Assembly (NCBI GenBank): GCA_963703665.1
Contig: CAVPFB010000009.1
Span: forward strand, 24,993 to 88,992
DNA length: 64,000 nt
Direction: 5' to 3'
Source of the DNA: AP-15 sp963703665
Lineage (GTDB): Bacteria; Pseudomonadota; Alphaproteobacteria; ATCC43930; CGMCC-115725
Each line of letters begins with the position of its first letter. Position 1 is the first letter of the stretch. Under the pieces are notes generated by a model. It searched no databases. It saw nothing but the letters and a program-made list of their open reading frames with translations, and had not been told where the DNA came from. This document shows positions 33,974-42,466 of this stretch, in pieces. The position numbers and the translations under genes were made by a program.

Positions 33974-35383
33974 TCAGGCCAGCGCCGCGGCTCCCTCGGT
34001 CACGGTTTCGAGCTGGCCGACGGTTTCGCGGCCGAAGATCAGCGGGATGAAGGCGCCGATTGTGACCATGACGAGGATCGTGCCGAAGAAGATCGCCGGC
34101 GACCCGGTATGCGGCTCCATCAAGAACGGCGCGGTCACCCCGGAGAAGATCCGCCCAACCGATTCGCCAAAGATATGCCCGCGGCCGCGCAGCGCCGTCG
34201 GGAACTGCTCCGCGAGATAGACTCGGAAGGCGGTCGCGGTGGAAAGGGCGGTGAAGCCGGTCATCAATGCGCCGGTGACCATGACGGTTGTCGCGTAATG
34301 TCCCGCGCGGTGCGCCATCATCATCAGCACAAGGCCGGGGAGGGCGCCGAACATTGCATAGAAAATCGTCCAGCGCCGCCCGATGATCTCCATCAGAAAG
34401 CCGGTGAAGCCTTTTCCGGGGATGCTCGCGGCGAACACCAGCGAACTGACGCCAAAGCTCAAACTGACCGCGGCGCCCTGATCGACCAGCGCCTTTGGCA
34501 GCAGCACCGAGATCAGAAAAAACGCGGTGCCACAAAAGACGTAGCTGGATATGCCGATCGCCGTCCAGCGCAGCTGGCCGCGACCAAACAACGCCCGATA
34601 GGGCGGCAGCTGTTCGCGCACCCCTTGCACATTGTCACCGAGGTCCGCGGCAGTAAGTTCCGGCACCCGCCCGCCGGCCCGGCGAATGATCCGATTGACG
34701 GTGTCGACCGCCGCCGCGGTCCGGCCTCGGCGCAGATACCAGCGCGGACTTTCCGGAATCAAAAAATAGATCAGCGCCGGCACGACAAAAAACGCGAGGC
34801 CACCGGGCAGCGCCATCATCCTGAAGGCGTTGGGACTGCCGGCAAAAAGAAAGCCGACGAAGGGCAGCACCGTGAACGAGGCGGCAAGCGACATCTCGTA
34901 GACAGCGCCGAAGGTGCGCCGGTGCTGCGCCGGCATCAGCTCGGCGGCGATCGGGAATGGCGCCGACACCGCAAAACCGCCGCCGAGGCCGGTCAACAGC
35001 CGCAGGCCGATCAGCTGCTCGGCGTTCTGCACGAGCGGAATCAGCAGGGTGAAAAAGGTGATCGCGCCGACGCCAATCAGCATGATGGTCTTGCGGCTGA
35101 AATGGTCGGAGATCGTCGAGGCGATGAAACCGCCGACGCAAATCATCAAGGTTGAAGCAATCGCAAGAAAGCGGACGTCGCCCGGGGTCAGATGCAACGG
35201 GTGCTTTGCCAGCACCAGCAAGGAGCCGGTCATGACCAAGTCGTAGCCGTCGATAAAGCCGACGAGCCCCAGCACGCCGATCACCATCAGGTGATAGGGG
35301 CTGAAGGCAATGCTGTCGAGCTTGCGCCCGAGCAAGTGGCCGGCCGATGTGGCGGACCGGCTGAAAGGGCTACTTTCTGCCAC
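33974..35383 (-). CDS. MFS transporter, paralog 1 of 3
   Basis: A 12-helix major facilitator of 469 residues. MFS motifs seen are 'LVGFIDGYDLVMTGSLLVLA' in helix 1, the loop 2-3 'DHFSRKTIMLIG', and 'PESPRWYLRRGR' after helix 6, with 'IPGKGFTGFLMEIIGRRWTI' in the C-half. The GYDL and PESPRWY patterns are those of the aromatic-acid/H+ symporter and sugar porter subfamilies; substrate not known. Start GTG (35383) with GGGAGG upstream, giving the N-terminus equivalent to the two paralogs. The nearly identical arrangement and sequence of three neighbours shows tandem duplication. The gene is intact. Confidence 0.9.
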   Translation of the reverse strand: MAESSPFSRSATSAGHLLGRKLDSIAFSPYHLMVIGVLGLVGFIDGYDLVMTGSLLVLAKHPLHLTPGDVRFLAIASTLMICVGGFIASTISDHFSRKTIMLIGVGAITFFTLLIPLVQNAEQLIGLRLLTGLGGGFAVSAPFPIAAELMPAQHRRTFGAVYEMSLAASFTVLPFVGFLFAGSPNAFRMMALPGGLAFFVVPALIYFLIPESPRWYLRRGRTAAAVDTVNRIIRRAGGRVPELTAADLGDNVQGVREQLPPYRALFGRGQLRWTAIGISSYVFCGTAFFLISVLLPKALVDQGAAVSLSFGVSSLVFAASIPGKGFTGFLMEIIGRRWTIFYAMFGALPGLVLMMMAHRAGHYATTVMVTGALMTGFTALSTATAFRVYLAEQFPTALRGRGHIFGESVGRIFSGVTAPFLMEPHTGSPAIFFGTILVMVTIGAFIPLIFGRETVGQLETVTEGAAALA

Positions 35384-35530
35384 AGCGACCTCCCAGATTA
35401 TTGGTCGACCCCCGGAAAGCCGTGCGGACCGCAACGCGGACGAGGCCGGTGCTTCGCTTCTTCGGCGGAGATTCTATACTTTACCGACACCTCATCGGTT
35501 GGGATGGCCGCAACGGCGCTCGATCGGGTT

Positions 35531-35550
35531 GACGTGTCGTTCCTGTTCCA
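35531..35550. promoter_or_regulatory. Conserved 20-bp upstream element, copy for MFS paralog 1 region
   Basis: GACGTGT-N7-GTTCCA, about 150 bases upstream of the paralog 1 start. Very similar 20-base sequences occur at the same relative place before paralogs 2 (37179) and 3 (38879). It is either an operator/leader element or conserved sequence carried along by the duplication. Confidence 0.4.
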
Positions 35551-35600
35551 AATCGGCGGCGATGGCTGCCGCTCGCGTCTTTTCGCCCGGCCGGCATGCG

Positions 35601-37013
35601 TCAGGCCGGGGCGGTGACGCCCTCGGAGACCGCTTCGAGCTGACCCACGGTTTCCTTGCCGAACAGCACCGGGATCAAGGCGCCGACCGCCACCACAGTG
35701 AGGATCGTTCCAAAGAAGATCGTCGCCGAACTGGTGTACGGCGTCATCAGAAACGGGGCCACGCCGCCGGCGAACAAGCGGCCGAACGACTCGCCGAAGA
35801 TGTGGCCGCGGCCACGCAGCGCTGTCGGAAACTGTTCGGAGAGATAGACACGGCAAGCGGTGAAGGCCGATAGCACGGTAAAGCCGGTGATCAATCCGCC
35901 GGTGACCAGCACGACTGTCGCGTACTGCCCGGCCCGGTGCGCCATCAGCATCAGGAAGATGCCGGGAAGCGATCCAGCGAGCGCATAGAAGATGGTCCAG
36001 CGCCGCCCGATGATCTCCATCAGAAAGCCGGTGAAGGCCTTGCCCGGGATGCTGGCGAAATACACCAGCGAAGTCAGGCCAAAAGCCGCCGCGGGCAGCA
36101 TCGCGTGCTGATCGACCAGCGCCTTTGGCAGCAGCACCGAAATCAGAAAGTAAGCGGTTCCGGCGAACATTCCGGCCAAAATGCCGACCGTGGTCCAGCG
36201 TATCTGGCCGCGGGCGAACAATGCCCAATAGGGCGGCAGCTGTTCGGGTCGGGTGTGGTCGTTGTCGCCGAGCGCTTCGACATTCAGCGGCGGCACGCGG
36301 CTGCCGGCTCGCCTGATGATCAGGTTGACGAGATTGACCGCGATCTCCGGCCGCCCCTTGCGCAGATACCAGCGTGGGCTTTCGGGGAGCGCAAAATAAA
36401 CGATCACCGGGACGACGGCCAGCGCCAGCCCGCCGGGCAATGCCAGATACCGGAACGCATCAGGGTTGCCGGCGAGCAGGCCGGCAATGAATGGCACCAC
36501 GGTGAACGAGGTCGCGAGCGCCATCTCGTAGACGGCGCCATAGGTGCGCCGGTGCTGTGCCGGCATCAGCTCCGCCGCAATCGGAAACGCCGCCGAAACC
36601 ACCCCGCCGGCGCCGACGCCGGTCAAGAGACGCAGGATGATCAGCTGCTCGGCCGTTTGCACCAGCGGGATCAGCAACGTCAAAAAAGTTGTCGCTATGA
36701 CACCGATCAGCACGATGCTTTTGCGGCTCAAATGATCGGAGATCGCCGAAAAGAAGAAGCCGCCGAGGCACAGCATAAAGGTCGGGCCAGCTGCGAGCCA
36801 GCGGATATCGGTCTCGGTCAGATGCAATGGCTTTTTGGCCAGAACCAGGAGCGAGCCGGTCATCACCAGGTCGTAGCCTTCGATGAACCCGACGAGCGCG
36901 AGGACGGCAATGATCAATACGTGGTAGCCGCTGAACGGAATGCTGTCGAGCTTGCGCCCGAGCAGATAACCGGCGCTGGTTACCGATCGGGCGATCGGAC
37001 GGATTTCTGCCAT
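35601..37013 (-). CDS. MFS transporter, paralog 2 of 3
   Basis: A 470-residue, 12-helix major facilitator very similar to its neighbours on both sides. It has 'LVGFIEGYDLVMTGSLLVLA' (Glu in place of Asp before GYD), 'DHLSRKSIVLIG', 'PESPRWYLRKGR' and 'GKAFTGFLMEIIGRRWTIFY'. ATG at 37013 preceded by GGGAGG. The D-to-E change next to the helix 1 GYD motif and a different loop after helix 6 (PPLNVEALGDNDHTRP) suggest divergence in substrate recognition, which is inference. Intact, and transcribed in the same direction as its paralogs with over 300 bases between it and paralog 3. Confidence 0.9.
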   Translation of the reverse strand: MAEIRPIARSVTSAGYLLGRKLDSIPFSGYHVLIIAVLALVGFIEGYDLVMTGSLLVLAKKPLHLTETDIRWLAAGPTFMLCLGGFFFSAISDHLSRKSIVLIGVIATTFLTLLIPLVQTAEQLIILRLLTGVGAGGVVSAAFPIAAELMPAQHRRTYGAVYEMALATSFTVVPFIAGLLAGNPDAFRYLALPGGLALAVVPVIVYFALPESPRWYLRKGRPEIAVNLVNLIIRRAGSRVPPLNVEALGDNDHTRPEQLPPYWALFARGQIRWTTVGILAGMFAGTAYFLISVLLPKALVDQHAMLPAAAFGLTSLVYFASIPGKAFTGFLMEIIGRRWTIFYALAGSLPGIFLMLMAHRAGQYATVVLVTGGLITGFTVLSAFTACRVYLSEQFPTALRGRGHIFGESFGRLFAGGVAPFLMTPYTSSATIFFGTILTVVAVGALIPVLFGKETVGQLEAVSEGVTAPA

Positions 37014-37345
37014 GGTGAGCCTCCCAGGTTGGCCGAACCCGAGGGGAACCGTGCGGAGCCTAAAGCGAGCGAGACTGAGACCGAGCGCTTCTTTGGTTGG
37101 TTGGCTTCTGAGATACGCCGATTACTCTGGCCGAGACGCCTCGCAAGTTCTGGCAGCCCCACAAGATGCCACCGGATCGATGTGTTGCCTCTGTTTCAAG
37201 TAAGGCGGCGGTTGTTTTGCTCGCCCGTCCGACCCGGGGTGGGCCATGCCGCCAGCGTAGCCCAGCTGCGGCAAATTGTCATCCGGCAAAACGCGCGCCC
37301 GATCGGGCCGCGCGTCTGATCATGCAGTCGGGCGATCGTGCCGCC
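37014..37345. other. Intergenic region between MFS paralogs 2 and 3
   Basis: 332 bases without a convincing gene. It contains the 20-base GATGTGT-N7-GTTTCA element (37179-37198) and a following GGCGG...TTTTGCTCGCC stretch that also occurs beside the matching element upstream of paralog 3. It probably carries the paralog 2 promoter and the 3' end of the paralog 3 transcript. Confidence 0.5.
37179..37198. promoter_or_regulatory. Conserved 20-bp upstream element, copy for MFS paralog 2 region
   Basis: GATGTGT-N7-GTTTCA, 166 bases upstream of the paralog 2 ATG, matching the elements at 35531 and 38879 in core and spacing. Function unknown. Confidence 0.4.
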
Positions 37346-38755
37346 TCAAACCAGCACGGCAGACCCCTCGGTCACGGTTTCGAGCTGGCCGACGGTTTCG
37401 CGGCCGAAAACCAGCGGGATGAAGGCGCCGATCGCGACCACGACCAAAATCACCCCGAAAAAGATCGTCGGCGACCCGACATAGGGCTCCATCAAGAACG
37501 GCGCCGAGACGCCGGAGAACACCCGGGCGAACGACTCGCCAAAAATATGCCCGCGGCCCCGCAGCGCCGTCGGGAACTGCTCGGACAGATAGACGCGGAA
37601 GGCAGTGGCCGCCGACAGCGCGGTAAAGCCGGTGATCAGCGCGCCGGTGATCATGACCAGGGTCGCGTACAGCCCCGCCCGGTGCGCCATCAGCATCAGC
37701 AACAGCCCGGGCAGCGATCCGGCGAGCGCGTAGGTGATGGTCCAGCGCCGCCCGATGATCTCCATCAAGAAGCCGGTAAAAGCCTTTCCCGGAATGCTCG
37801 CCGCGAACACCAGCGAGCTCACCCCAAAGCTCAAGCTGACCGCCGCCCCTTGATCGACCAGCGCCTTCGGCAGCAGCACAGAAATCAGGAAAAAGGCGGT
37901 GCTGGCGCAGATAAATGTGAGGATGCCGACCGCGGTCCAGCGCAGCTGGCCGGGGCGAAACAAGGCCCAATAAGGCGGCAGCCGCTCGGGGATCGTTACG
38001 AGGTTATCCCCGAGCGCCTCAACAGTCAGCGCCGCCAGTCGGCCGCCGGCCCGGCGATTAATCTCGTTGACGGTGTCGACCGCCAGCTGGGCCTGACCCT
38101 TTCTCAAATGCCAGCGCGGGCTCTCCGGTACCAGATAGTAGATCAGCGCCGGCACGACGAAAAACGCGAGGCCGCCCGGCAATGCGATCAGCCGGAAGGC
38201 GTTGCCGTTGCCGGCGAGCAGCAGACCGACGAACGGCAGCACCGTGAACGAGCTGGCCAGGGCCATCTCGTAGACCGCGCTGAAGGTGCGCCGGTGCCGT
38301 GCGGGCATCAATTCGGCGGCGATCGGAAACGCCGCCGAGACCGCAAAGCCGCCGCCGAGGCCGGTCAGCAGGCGGACGATGATCAGCTGCTCGCCATTTT
38401 GCACCAGCGGGATCAGCAAGGTGGAAAAGGTCACGGCGGCCACGCCGATCAGCATGATGGTTTTGCGGCTCCAGTGATCGGAAATCGCGGAGGCGATGAA
38501 GCCGCCGACGCAGATCATCAAGGTGGAGGCGACGGCCAGAAAGCGAATATCGGCCGGGGTCAGATGCAGCGGCCGCTTCGCCAGCACGAGCAGCGAGCCG
38601 GTGACCGCGAGGTCGTAGCCGTCGACAAAGCCGACGAGCCCGAGCACGGCGATCACCATCAGGTGATAGGGGCTGAACGCAATGCTGTCGAGCTTGCGGC
38701 CGAGGACGAAGCTGGCGGTCGTTGCCGATCGGGCGACCGGACGGATGTCTTCCAT
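37346..38755 (-). CDS. MFS transporter, paralog 3 of 3
   Basis: A 469-residue, 12-helix major facilitator, most upstream of the three tandem paralogs. It has 'LVGFVDGYDLAVTGSLLVLA', 'DHWSRKTIMLIG', 'PESPRWHLRKGQ' and 'IPGKAFTGFLMEIIGRRWTI'. The ATG at 38755 follows GGGAGG. Sequence and layout are closest to paralog 1 (shared 'VSLSFGVSSLVFAASIPGK'), paralog 2 being the more divergent. Intact. The substrate class is likely an organic or aromatic acid by subfamily pattern, but no catabolic gene in the window supports a particular compound. Confidence 0.9.
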   Translation of the reverse strand: MEDIRPVARSATTASFVLGRKLDSIAFSPYHLMVIAVLGLVGFVDGYDLAVTGSLLVLAKRPLHLTPADIRFLAVASTLMICVGGFIASAISDHWSRKTIMLIGVAAVTFSTLLIPLVQNGEQLIIVRLLTGLGGGFAVSAAFPIAAELMPARHRRTFSAVYEMALASSFTVLPFVGLLLAGNGNAFRLIALPGGLAFFVVPALIYYLVPESPRWHLRKGQAQLAVDTVNEINRRAGGRLAALTVEALGDNLVTIPERLPPYWALFRPGQLRWTAVGILTFICASTAFFLISVLLPKALVDQGAAVSLSFGVSSLVFAASIPGKAFTGFLMEIIGRRWTITYALAGSLPGLLLMLMAHRAGLYATLVMITGALITGFTALSAATAFRVYLSEQFPTALRGRGHIFGESFARVFSGVSAPFLMEPYVGSPTIFFGVILVVVAIGAFIPLVFGRETVGQLETVTEGSAVLV

Positions 38756-39057
38756 GGCGACCTCCCAGATTGATCGACCCCTTGCACGGCATGCGGGAAC
38801 GGAGCAGATGGAGCCGGCGCGTCGCTCGCCGCCGGCGCCTCGCCGCTTCCAGGGTCCGCACGGACTGCCGCCGGTTCGACGTGTTGCAGCCGTTCCCCTC
38901 AGGGCGGGGTTTTTTTGCTCGCCTTGCTCGACCGTCGAGCTGCGGGCGAAGGCTCAGTTTAGGTCGACGCCGAAAGATTGTCATCAGACATCCTGAAAAC
39001 CGCCATTGCCGGAATGAACGGCGGCCGCCCGCGCGACGGCCAGGGCGGCCTGACGCA
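38756..39057. other. Intergenic region upstream of MFS paralog 3
   Basis: 302 bases between paralog 3 and the nicotinate phosphoribosyltransferase stop. It holds the third copy of the 20-base element (38879-38898) followed by a G-rich then T7 run (GGCGGGGTTTTTTTGCTCGCC). No gene seen. Confidence 0.5.
38879..38898. promoter_or_regulatory. Conserved 20-bp upstream element, copy for MFS paralog 3 region
   Basis: GACGTGT-N7-GTTCCC, 124 bases upstream of the paralog 3 ATG, matching the copies at 35531 and 37179. Function unknown. Confidence 0.4.
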
Positions 39058-40230
39058 CTAGCCGCCGGCGTGCTTCCTCAGCAGGAATTCGCGGCCGGCC
39101 TTGACCATCGGCTTGCCGTCATAGGCGATGATGTCGGCGGTGGCATAGGTCTCGCTCCACAGCTCGGGCAGGTAGGAGCCGGTGCCGATCACATCGATCG
39201 GCGCATTGGCGGCGGCCATCATCCGGCACTTGGCCGGGCCGAAGCCCGAGCTGGCAACGATTTTGATCCCGGCGAACCCGGCCTCGTCCAAGCTGTGCCG
39301 CATCCGCCAGATCGCCGCCGCCGAAACCCCGGTGCCGACCAAATAGCGCAGCTCTTCCTCGGTGCGGTAGCCGCGGATCGATTTGGGCGCGTGCCGCTCG
39401 ATGACCTCATAGGAACGGGCCGGATCGAGCCCCTCGCAGTAGCGGCCGCCGGGAGTATCGAGCCGCACCGCCAGCCGGCCCGCAGCCGCAAGCTCCGGGA
39501 AACGCCGGCCGATTGCGAGCGCGTCGGTGATCTCCCGCCCGAAATAGTCGACGAGCACGGTCAGCGGCTCGTCGGGAAAGACCTCGCGAAACATCTCGGC
39601 CGCGCGCACGGTCGAGCCCGCATAGCCGATCAGCGCATGCGGCATCGTCCCGGCGCCCTTTTCCTCGCCGAAAAAACGGGCGGTCGCTTCCGCCGCGCAG
39701 CCGACGAACCCGACTGCACCGACTTCGCGCCGCGCCGCCGCCGAGCCGACCGCGGCGGCGTAGGCCATCATCGCCGCCATCTCGGGTCCGGCGCAGTGCC
39801 GTGCGTCCATCGCCATAAAGGCAACCGTTGGCAGGTCGGCGCACATCGCATAGGCGTTGTAGGCGGCGACGCAGGCCGGCCCCAGCCGCTGCAGCAGCAC
39901 GGTTTCGAGATCGACGAGGTGATAGAGCGGCCCGGTCACGTAGAAAATCGGCTCGCCGGCGCCGACCAGCGCACCCTCCGGCCAGTTCAGCTCGATCACG
40001 AGATCGGCGCCGCGTTCGGCCGCCGTGCCCTCGAGAAATTCGATCGCCAGGCGCGGCGTGCTGATCACCGGCCGGCGCAGAAACACCGCATAGGTCGCCT
40101 GGCGATCGCCGAACCGGCCGACAATCGCCTTCGACTTCAGGAAATAGCTGTCGGTCTGCGCCGCCAGCGAGGGCGGCCCCGACTGCCGGCTCGGGTCCGG
40201 CTCGGGGCCGGACCCATGCGCCACCGCCAT
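39058..40230 (-). CDS. Nicotinate phosphoribosyltransferase-like protein
   Basis: A 390-residue type II phosphoribosyltransferase, the enzyme that joins nicotinate to PRPP in NAD salvage. Recognisable parts are the N-terminal 'TDSYFLKSKAIVGRFGDRQA', 'FMAMDARHCAGPEMAAMMAY', 'GTMPHALIGYAGSTVRAAEM', and the PRPP-site region 'IKIVASSGFGPAKCRMMAAA', 'PIDVIGTGSYLPE'. The first ~20 residues are Pro/Ser-rich and the true start may be a few codons downstream. It lies 10 bases after the DAHP synthase stop on the same strand, so cotranscription is likely. Distinguishing nicotinate from related substrates is not possible here. Confidence 0.85.
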   Translation of the reverse strand: MAVAHGSGPEPDPSRQSGPPSLAAQTDSYFLKSKAIVGRFGDRQATYAVFLRRPVISTPRLAIEFLEGTAAERGADLVIELNWPEGALVGAGEPIFYVTGPLYHLVDLETVLLQRLGPACVAAYNAYAMCADLPTVAFMAMDARHCAGPEMAAMMAYAAAVGSAAARREVGAVGFVGCAAEATARFFGEEKGAGTMPHALIGYAGSTVRAAEMFREVFPDEPLTVLVDYFGREITDALAIGRRFPELAAAGRLAVRLDTPGGRYCEGLDPARSYEVIERHAPKSIRGYRTEEELRYLVGTGVSAAAIWRMRHSLDEAGFAGIKIVASSGFGPAKCRMMAAANAPIDVIGTGSYLPELWSETYATADIIAYDGKPMVKAGREFLLRKHAGG

Positions 40231-40240
40231 CGGCGCCGCC

Positions 40241-41635
40241 TCACAAGACCGCGGCGAGGCGGCTTTTGCTCGGCGCGCCGTTGCCGCGACGCGCGCGCTT
40301 CAACGCTTCGGCAATCTCGAAGGCAAGCTCGAGCGCTTGGGTCGCATTGAGCCGCGGGTCGCAATGGGTCAGATAGCGATCGGCGAGCGAGGCTTCGCTG
40401 ATCGCCTGGGCGCCGCCGACGCATTCGGTGACGTTCTGTCCGGTCAGCTCGCAATGGATGCCGCCGGCATAGCTGCCCTCGGCGGCATGGATCGCGAAGG
40501 CGCTGTGCACCTCGTCGAGAATGCGGTCGAACACCCGGGTCTTGTAGCCGGTCGAAGAGGCGATCGTGTTGCCGTGCATCGGGTCGATGCACCACACGAC
40601 CTCCCGTCCTTCGCGGCGGACGGCCCGGATCAGCCGCGGCAGTCGAGCGTCGACCTTGTCGGCGCCCATGCGCGTGATCAGGGTCAGCCGGCCCGGCTTG
40701 TTGTGCGGGTTGAGCCGGTCAATCAGGCGCAGCAGATCGTCGGGCTCGAGGGTCGGCCCGCATTTCATGCCGATCGGGTTCTTGATGCCGCTGAGGAACT
40801 CGGCATGAGCGCCGTCGACCTGGCGGGTACGGTCGCCGAGCCAGACCAGGTGCGCCGAGCAGTCGTACCAGTCGCCGGTGGTCGAATCGACGCGGGTCAG
40901 CGCCTGCTCATAAGACAGGAACAGCGCCTCGTGCGAGGTGTAGAACTCGGTCTCGCGGATCTGCGGCGTGGTTTCCGAATCGAGCCCGCAGGCAGCCATG
41001 AAATCGAGCGTCTCGGTCAGCCGGTCGGCAAGCGCCTGGTATCGCTCGCCCTGCGGCGAGTCGGCGACGAAGTCCTGGTTCCAGGCATGGACCCGGTGCA
41101 GGTCGGCATAGCCGCCCTGGGCGAAGGCGCGCAGCAGGTTCAGTGTCGCCGCCGACTGGCTGTAAGCCTGGATCATGCGCTGCGGGTCGGGCTCGCGCGC
41201 GGCCTCGTCGAAGTCGAGACTGTTGATGATGTCGCCGCGGTAGGAGGGCAGCGTGGCGCCGTCGCGCGTCTCGGTGTCGGACGAGCGCGGCTTGGCGAAC
41301 TGACCGGCGAGCCGGCCGAGCTTGACCACCGGGCAGCCGGCGCCAAAGGTCAGCACGACCGCCATCTGCAGCAGCACCTTGAACATGTCGCGGATGTTGT
41401 TCGGGTGGAATTCGGCAAAGCTCTCGGCGCAGTCGCCGCCCTGCAGCAGAAAGGCCTTGCCGCCGGCCACCGCGGCCAGCCGGTCTTCGAGGCGCCGCGC
41501 CTCGCCGGCGAAAACCAGCGGCGGGAAATTTTGCAAGGTTTCCTCGACCCGACTGAGCGCGCGCTGGTCGGAATAGCCCGGCACCTGCCTGATCGGCAGG
41601 CCGCGCCAGCTCTCGGGGGACCATTTTTCAGTCAT
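40241..41635 (-). CDS. aroG: Class II 3-deoxy-7-phosphoheptulonate (DAHP) synthase
   Basis: First enzyme of the shikimate pathway: condenses phosphoenolpyruvate and erythrose 4-phosphate. The 464-residue length and motifs are those of class II (plant-like) enzymes: 'FLLQGGDCAESFAEF' with the metal-binding Cys, 'KLGRLAGQFAKPRSS', 'NPIGMKCGPTLEPDDLL', 'WCIDPMHGNT' and 'HCELTGQNVTECVGGA'. The ATG at 41635 is chosen because AGGAGGT lies eight bases upstream; an ATG at 41656 would put that ribosome site inside the gene. A stable hairpin 127 bases upstream could be a leader element. Symbol follows common usage for class II enzymes. Intact. Confidence 0.94.
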   Translation of the reverse strand: MTEKWSPESWRGLPIRQVPGYSDQRALSRVEETLQNFPPLVFAGEARRLEDRLAAVAGGKAFLLQGGDCAESFAEFHPNNIRDMFKVLLQMAVVLTFGAGCPVVKLGRLAGQFAKPRSSDTETRDGATLPSYRGDIINSLDFDEAAREPDPQRMIQAYSQSAATLNLLRAFAQGGYADLHRVHAWNQDFVADSPQGERYQALADRLTETLDFMAACGLDSETTPQIRETEFYTSHEALFLSYEQALTRVDSTTGDWYDCSAHLVWLGDRTRQVDGAHAEFLSGIKNPIGMKCGPTLEPDDLLRLIDRLNPHNKPGRLTLITRMGADKVDARLPRLIRAVRREGREVVWCIDPMHGNTIASSTGYKTRVFDRILDEVHSAFAIHAAEGSYAGGIHCELTGQNVTECVGGAQAISEASLADRYLTHCDPRLNATQALELAFEIAEALKRARRGNGAPSKSRLAAVL

Positions 41636-42136
41636 ATCACGATACCTCCTGGCCATCTTGTCGGGTCTCGGCGGAGTTCGGTTTGGTCATGCATCGCCTC
41701 CGGGGGTTGGAGGCCGCTCCACCATCGGCGACATTCGGATCAGCGAGAGCATGAAATGCGAAAGCCGCCTCGGGCGCGGGCGGCTTCGGGAAAACGCAGT
41801 GCGCTATCCTAGGCCGCCGTCATGTACCGGCAGTACCAAAATCGCGCAACATGGCGGGGCCTGAATGCGGCCATCGAACGTATCATAGCACCAGCTTAGT
41901 TGGAGCCCATCGCCGACGCAAGCGCCTTCGTCGCTGGGTAGTGTCCTAATTTGAGATACGGCACCACCGTGATATCGTGCTCCGACCGCCGGTCGATAGC
42001 CCGCGAACTGCGGTTAGGGCGGTGATCGTGGCGGAGCAGAGAGCGAGATCGCGACGGACAATGCGAAACCATCGGCTCCGCAGACACGAAAACGGATAGC
42101 TGAGTGTAACCTTATGCTCGGGAAGAGGAGGTATCC
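41636..42136. other. Intergenic region upstream of aroG
   Basis: About 500 bases. It includes the hairpin at 41762-41786 and a 25-codon plus-strand frame (41822-41899, starting MYRQYQNRATWRG) without a ribosome site, which is not called. The part from 41900 to 42136 is less GC-rich and leads into the small membrane protein gene, whose Shine-Dalgarno (GAGGAGG) ends just before 42137. No other gene seen. Confidence 0.5.
41762..41786 (-). promoter_or_regulatory. Leader hairpin upstream of aroG
   Basis: Perfect 8-bp stem AAGCCGCC / GGCGGCTT with a 9-base loop, in the presumed 5' leader of the DAHP synthase gene. Similar structures upstream of aromatic biosynthesis genes act as attenuators, but no leader peptide with a run of aromatic codons was found on the minus strand and no U-tract follows. 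It could simply be a stable leader hairpin. Confidence 0.35.
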
Positions 42137-42412
42137 GTGATCGCCAGAATAGCCGTCACGGTAATGATCTTCCTCTTGGCGATTTACGCGTTTTGGGGAG
42201 ACGCGCTTGGAGTTGGGCGCCTGTTCAACCCATTTGGAATTTTGTTCTTAGGCTTGACTGCGCTTGTTTGGTTTAAGTGGGAGCTAATTCGCGATAGCTT
42301 TAGATCGGTAAAAGAGGAATCGAATGTTCCGATTATCCGACTAGGCTCAACGATCATACGTGGAATGACGCGCCAGCCACGAGAGCATCGTCAACGCGAC
42401 GAACGGCCGTAA
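42137..42412 (+). CDS. Small membrane protein, hypothetical
   Basis: A 91-residue protein with two predicted helices ('IAVTVMIFLLAIYAFW' and 'FNPFGILFLGLTALVWFKWE') and a basic cytoplasmic tail rich in Arg/Gln. The GTG start is preceded by a strong AGAGGAGG. Codon use and base composition are clearly less GC-biased than neighbouring genes, a sign of recent acquisition. No family recognised. It is isolated between the aroG leader and the convergent TauD gene. Confidence 0.7.
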   Translation: MIARIAVTVMIFLLAIYAFWGDALGVGRLFNPFGILFLGLTALVWFKWELIRDSFRSVKEESNVPIIRLGSTIIRGMTRQPREHRQRDERP

Positions 42413-42466
42413 CCGGGGATTCGGGACACTACCCGTCGCTCACGGCACCACACGCGTGCGACAACG

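Noticed and set aside
35937..38773. Long plus-strand frames opposite the MFS transporters
   Set aside because: Gln/Arg/Asp-rich translations repeat in all three paralogs only because the sense genes are paralogous; no independent coding evidence.
41822..41899. A 25-codon plus-strand peptide (MYRQYQNRATWRG...) near aroG as a leader peptide
   Set aside because: It is on the strand opposite to aroG and has no ribosome-binding site.
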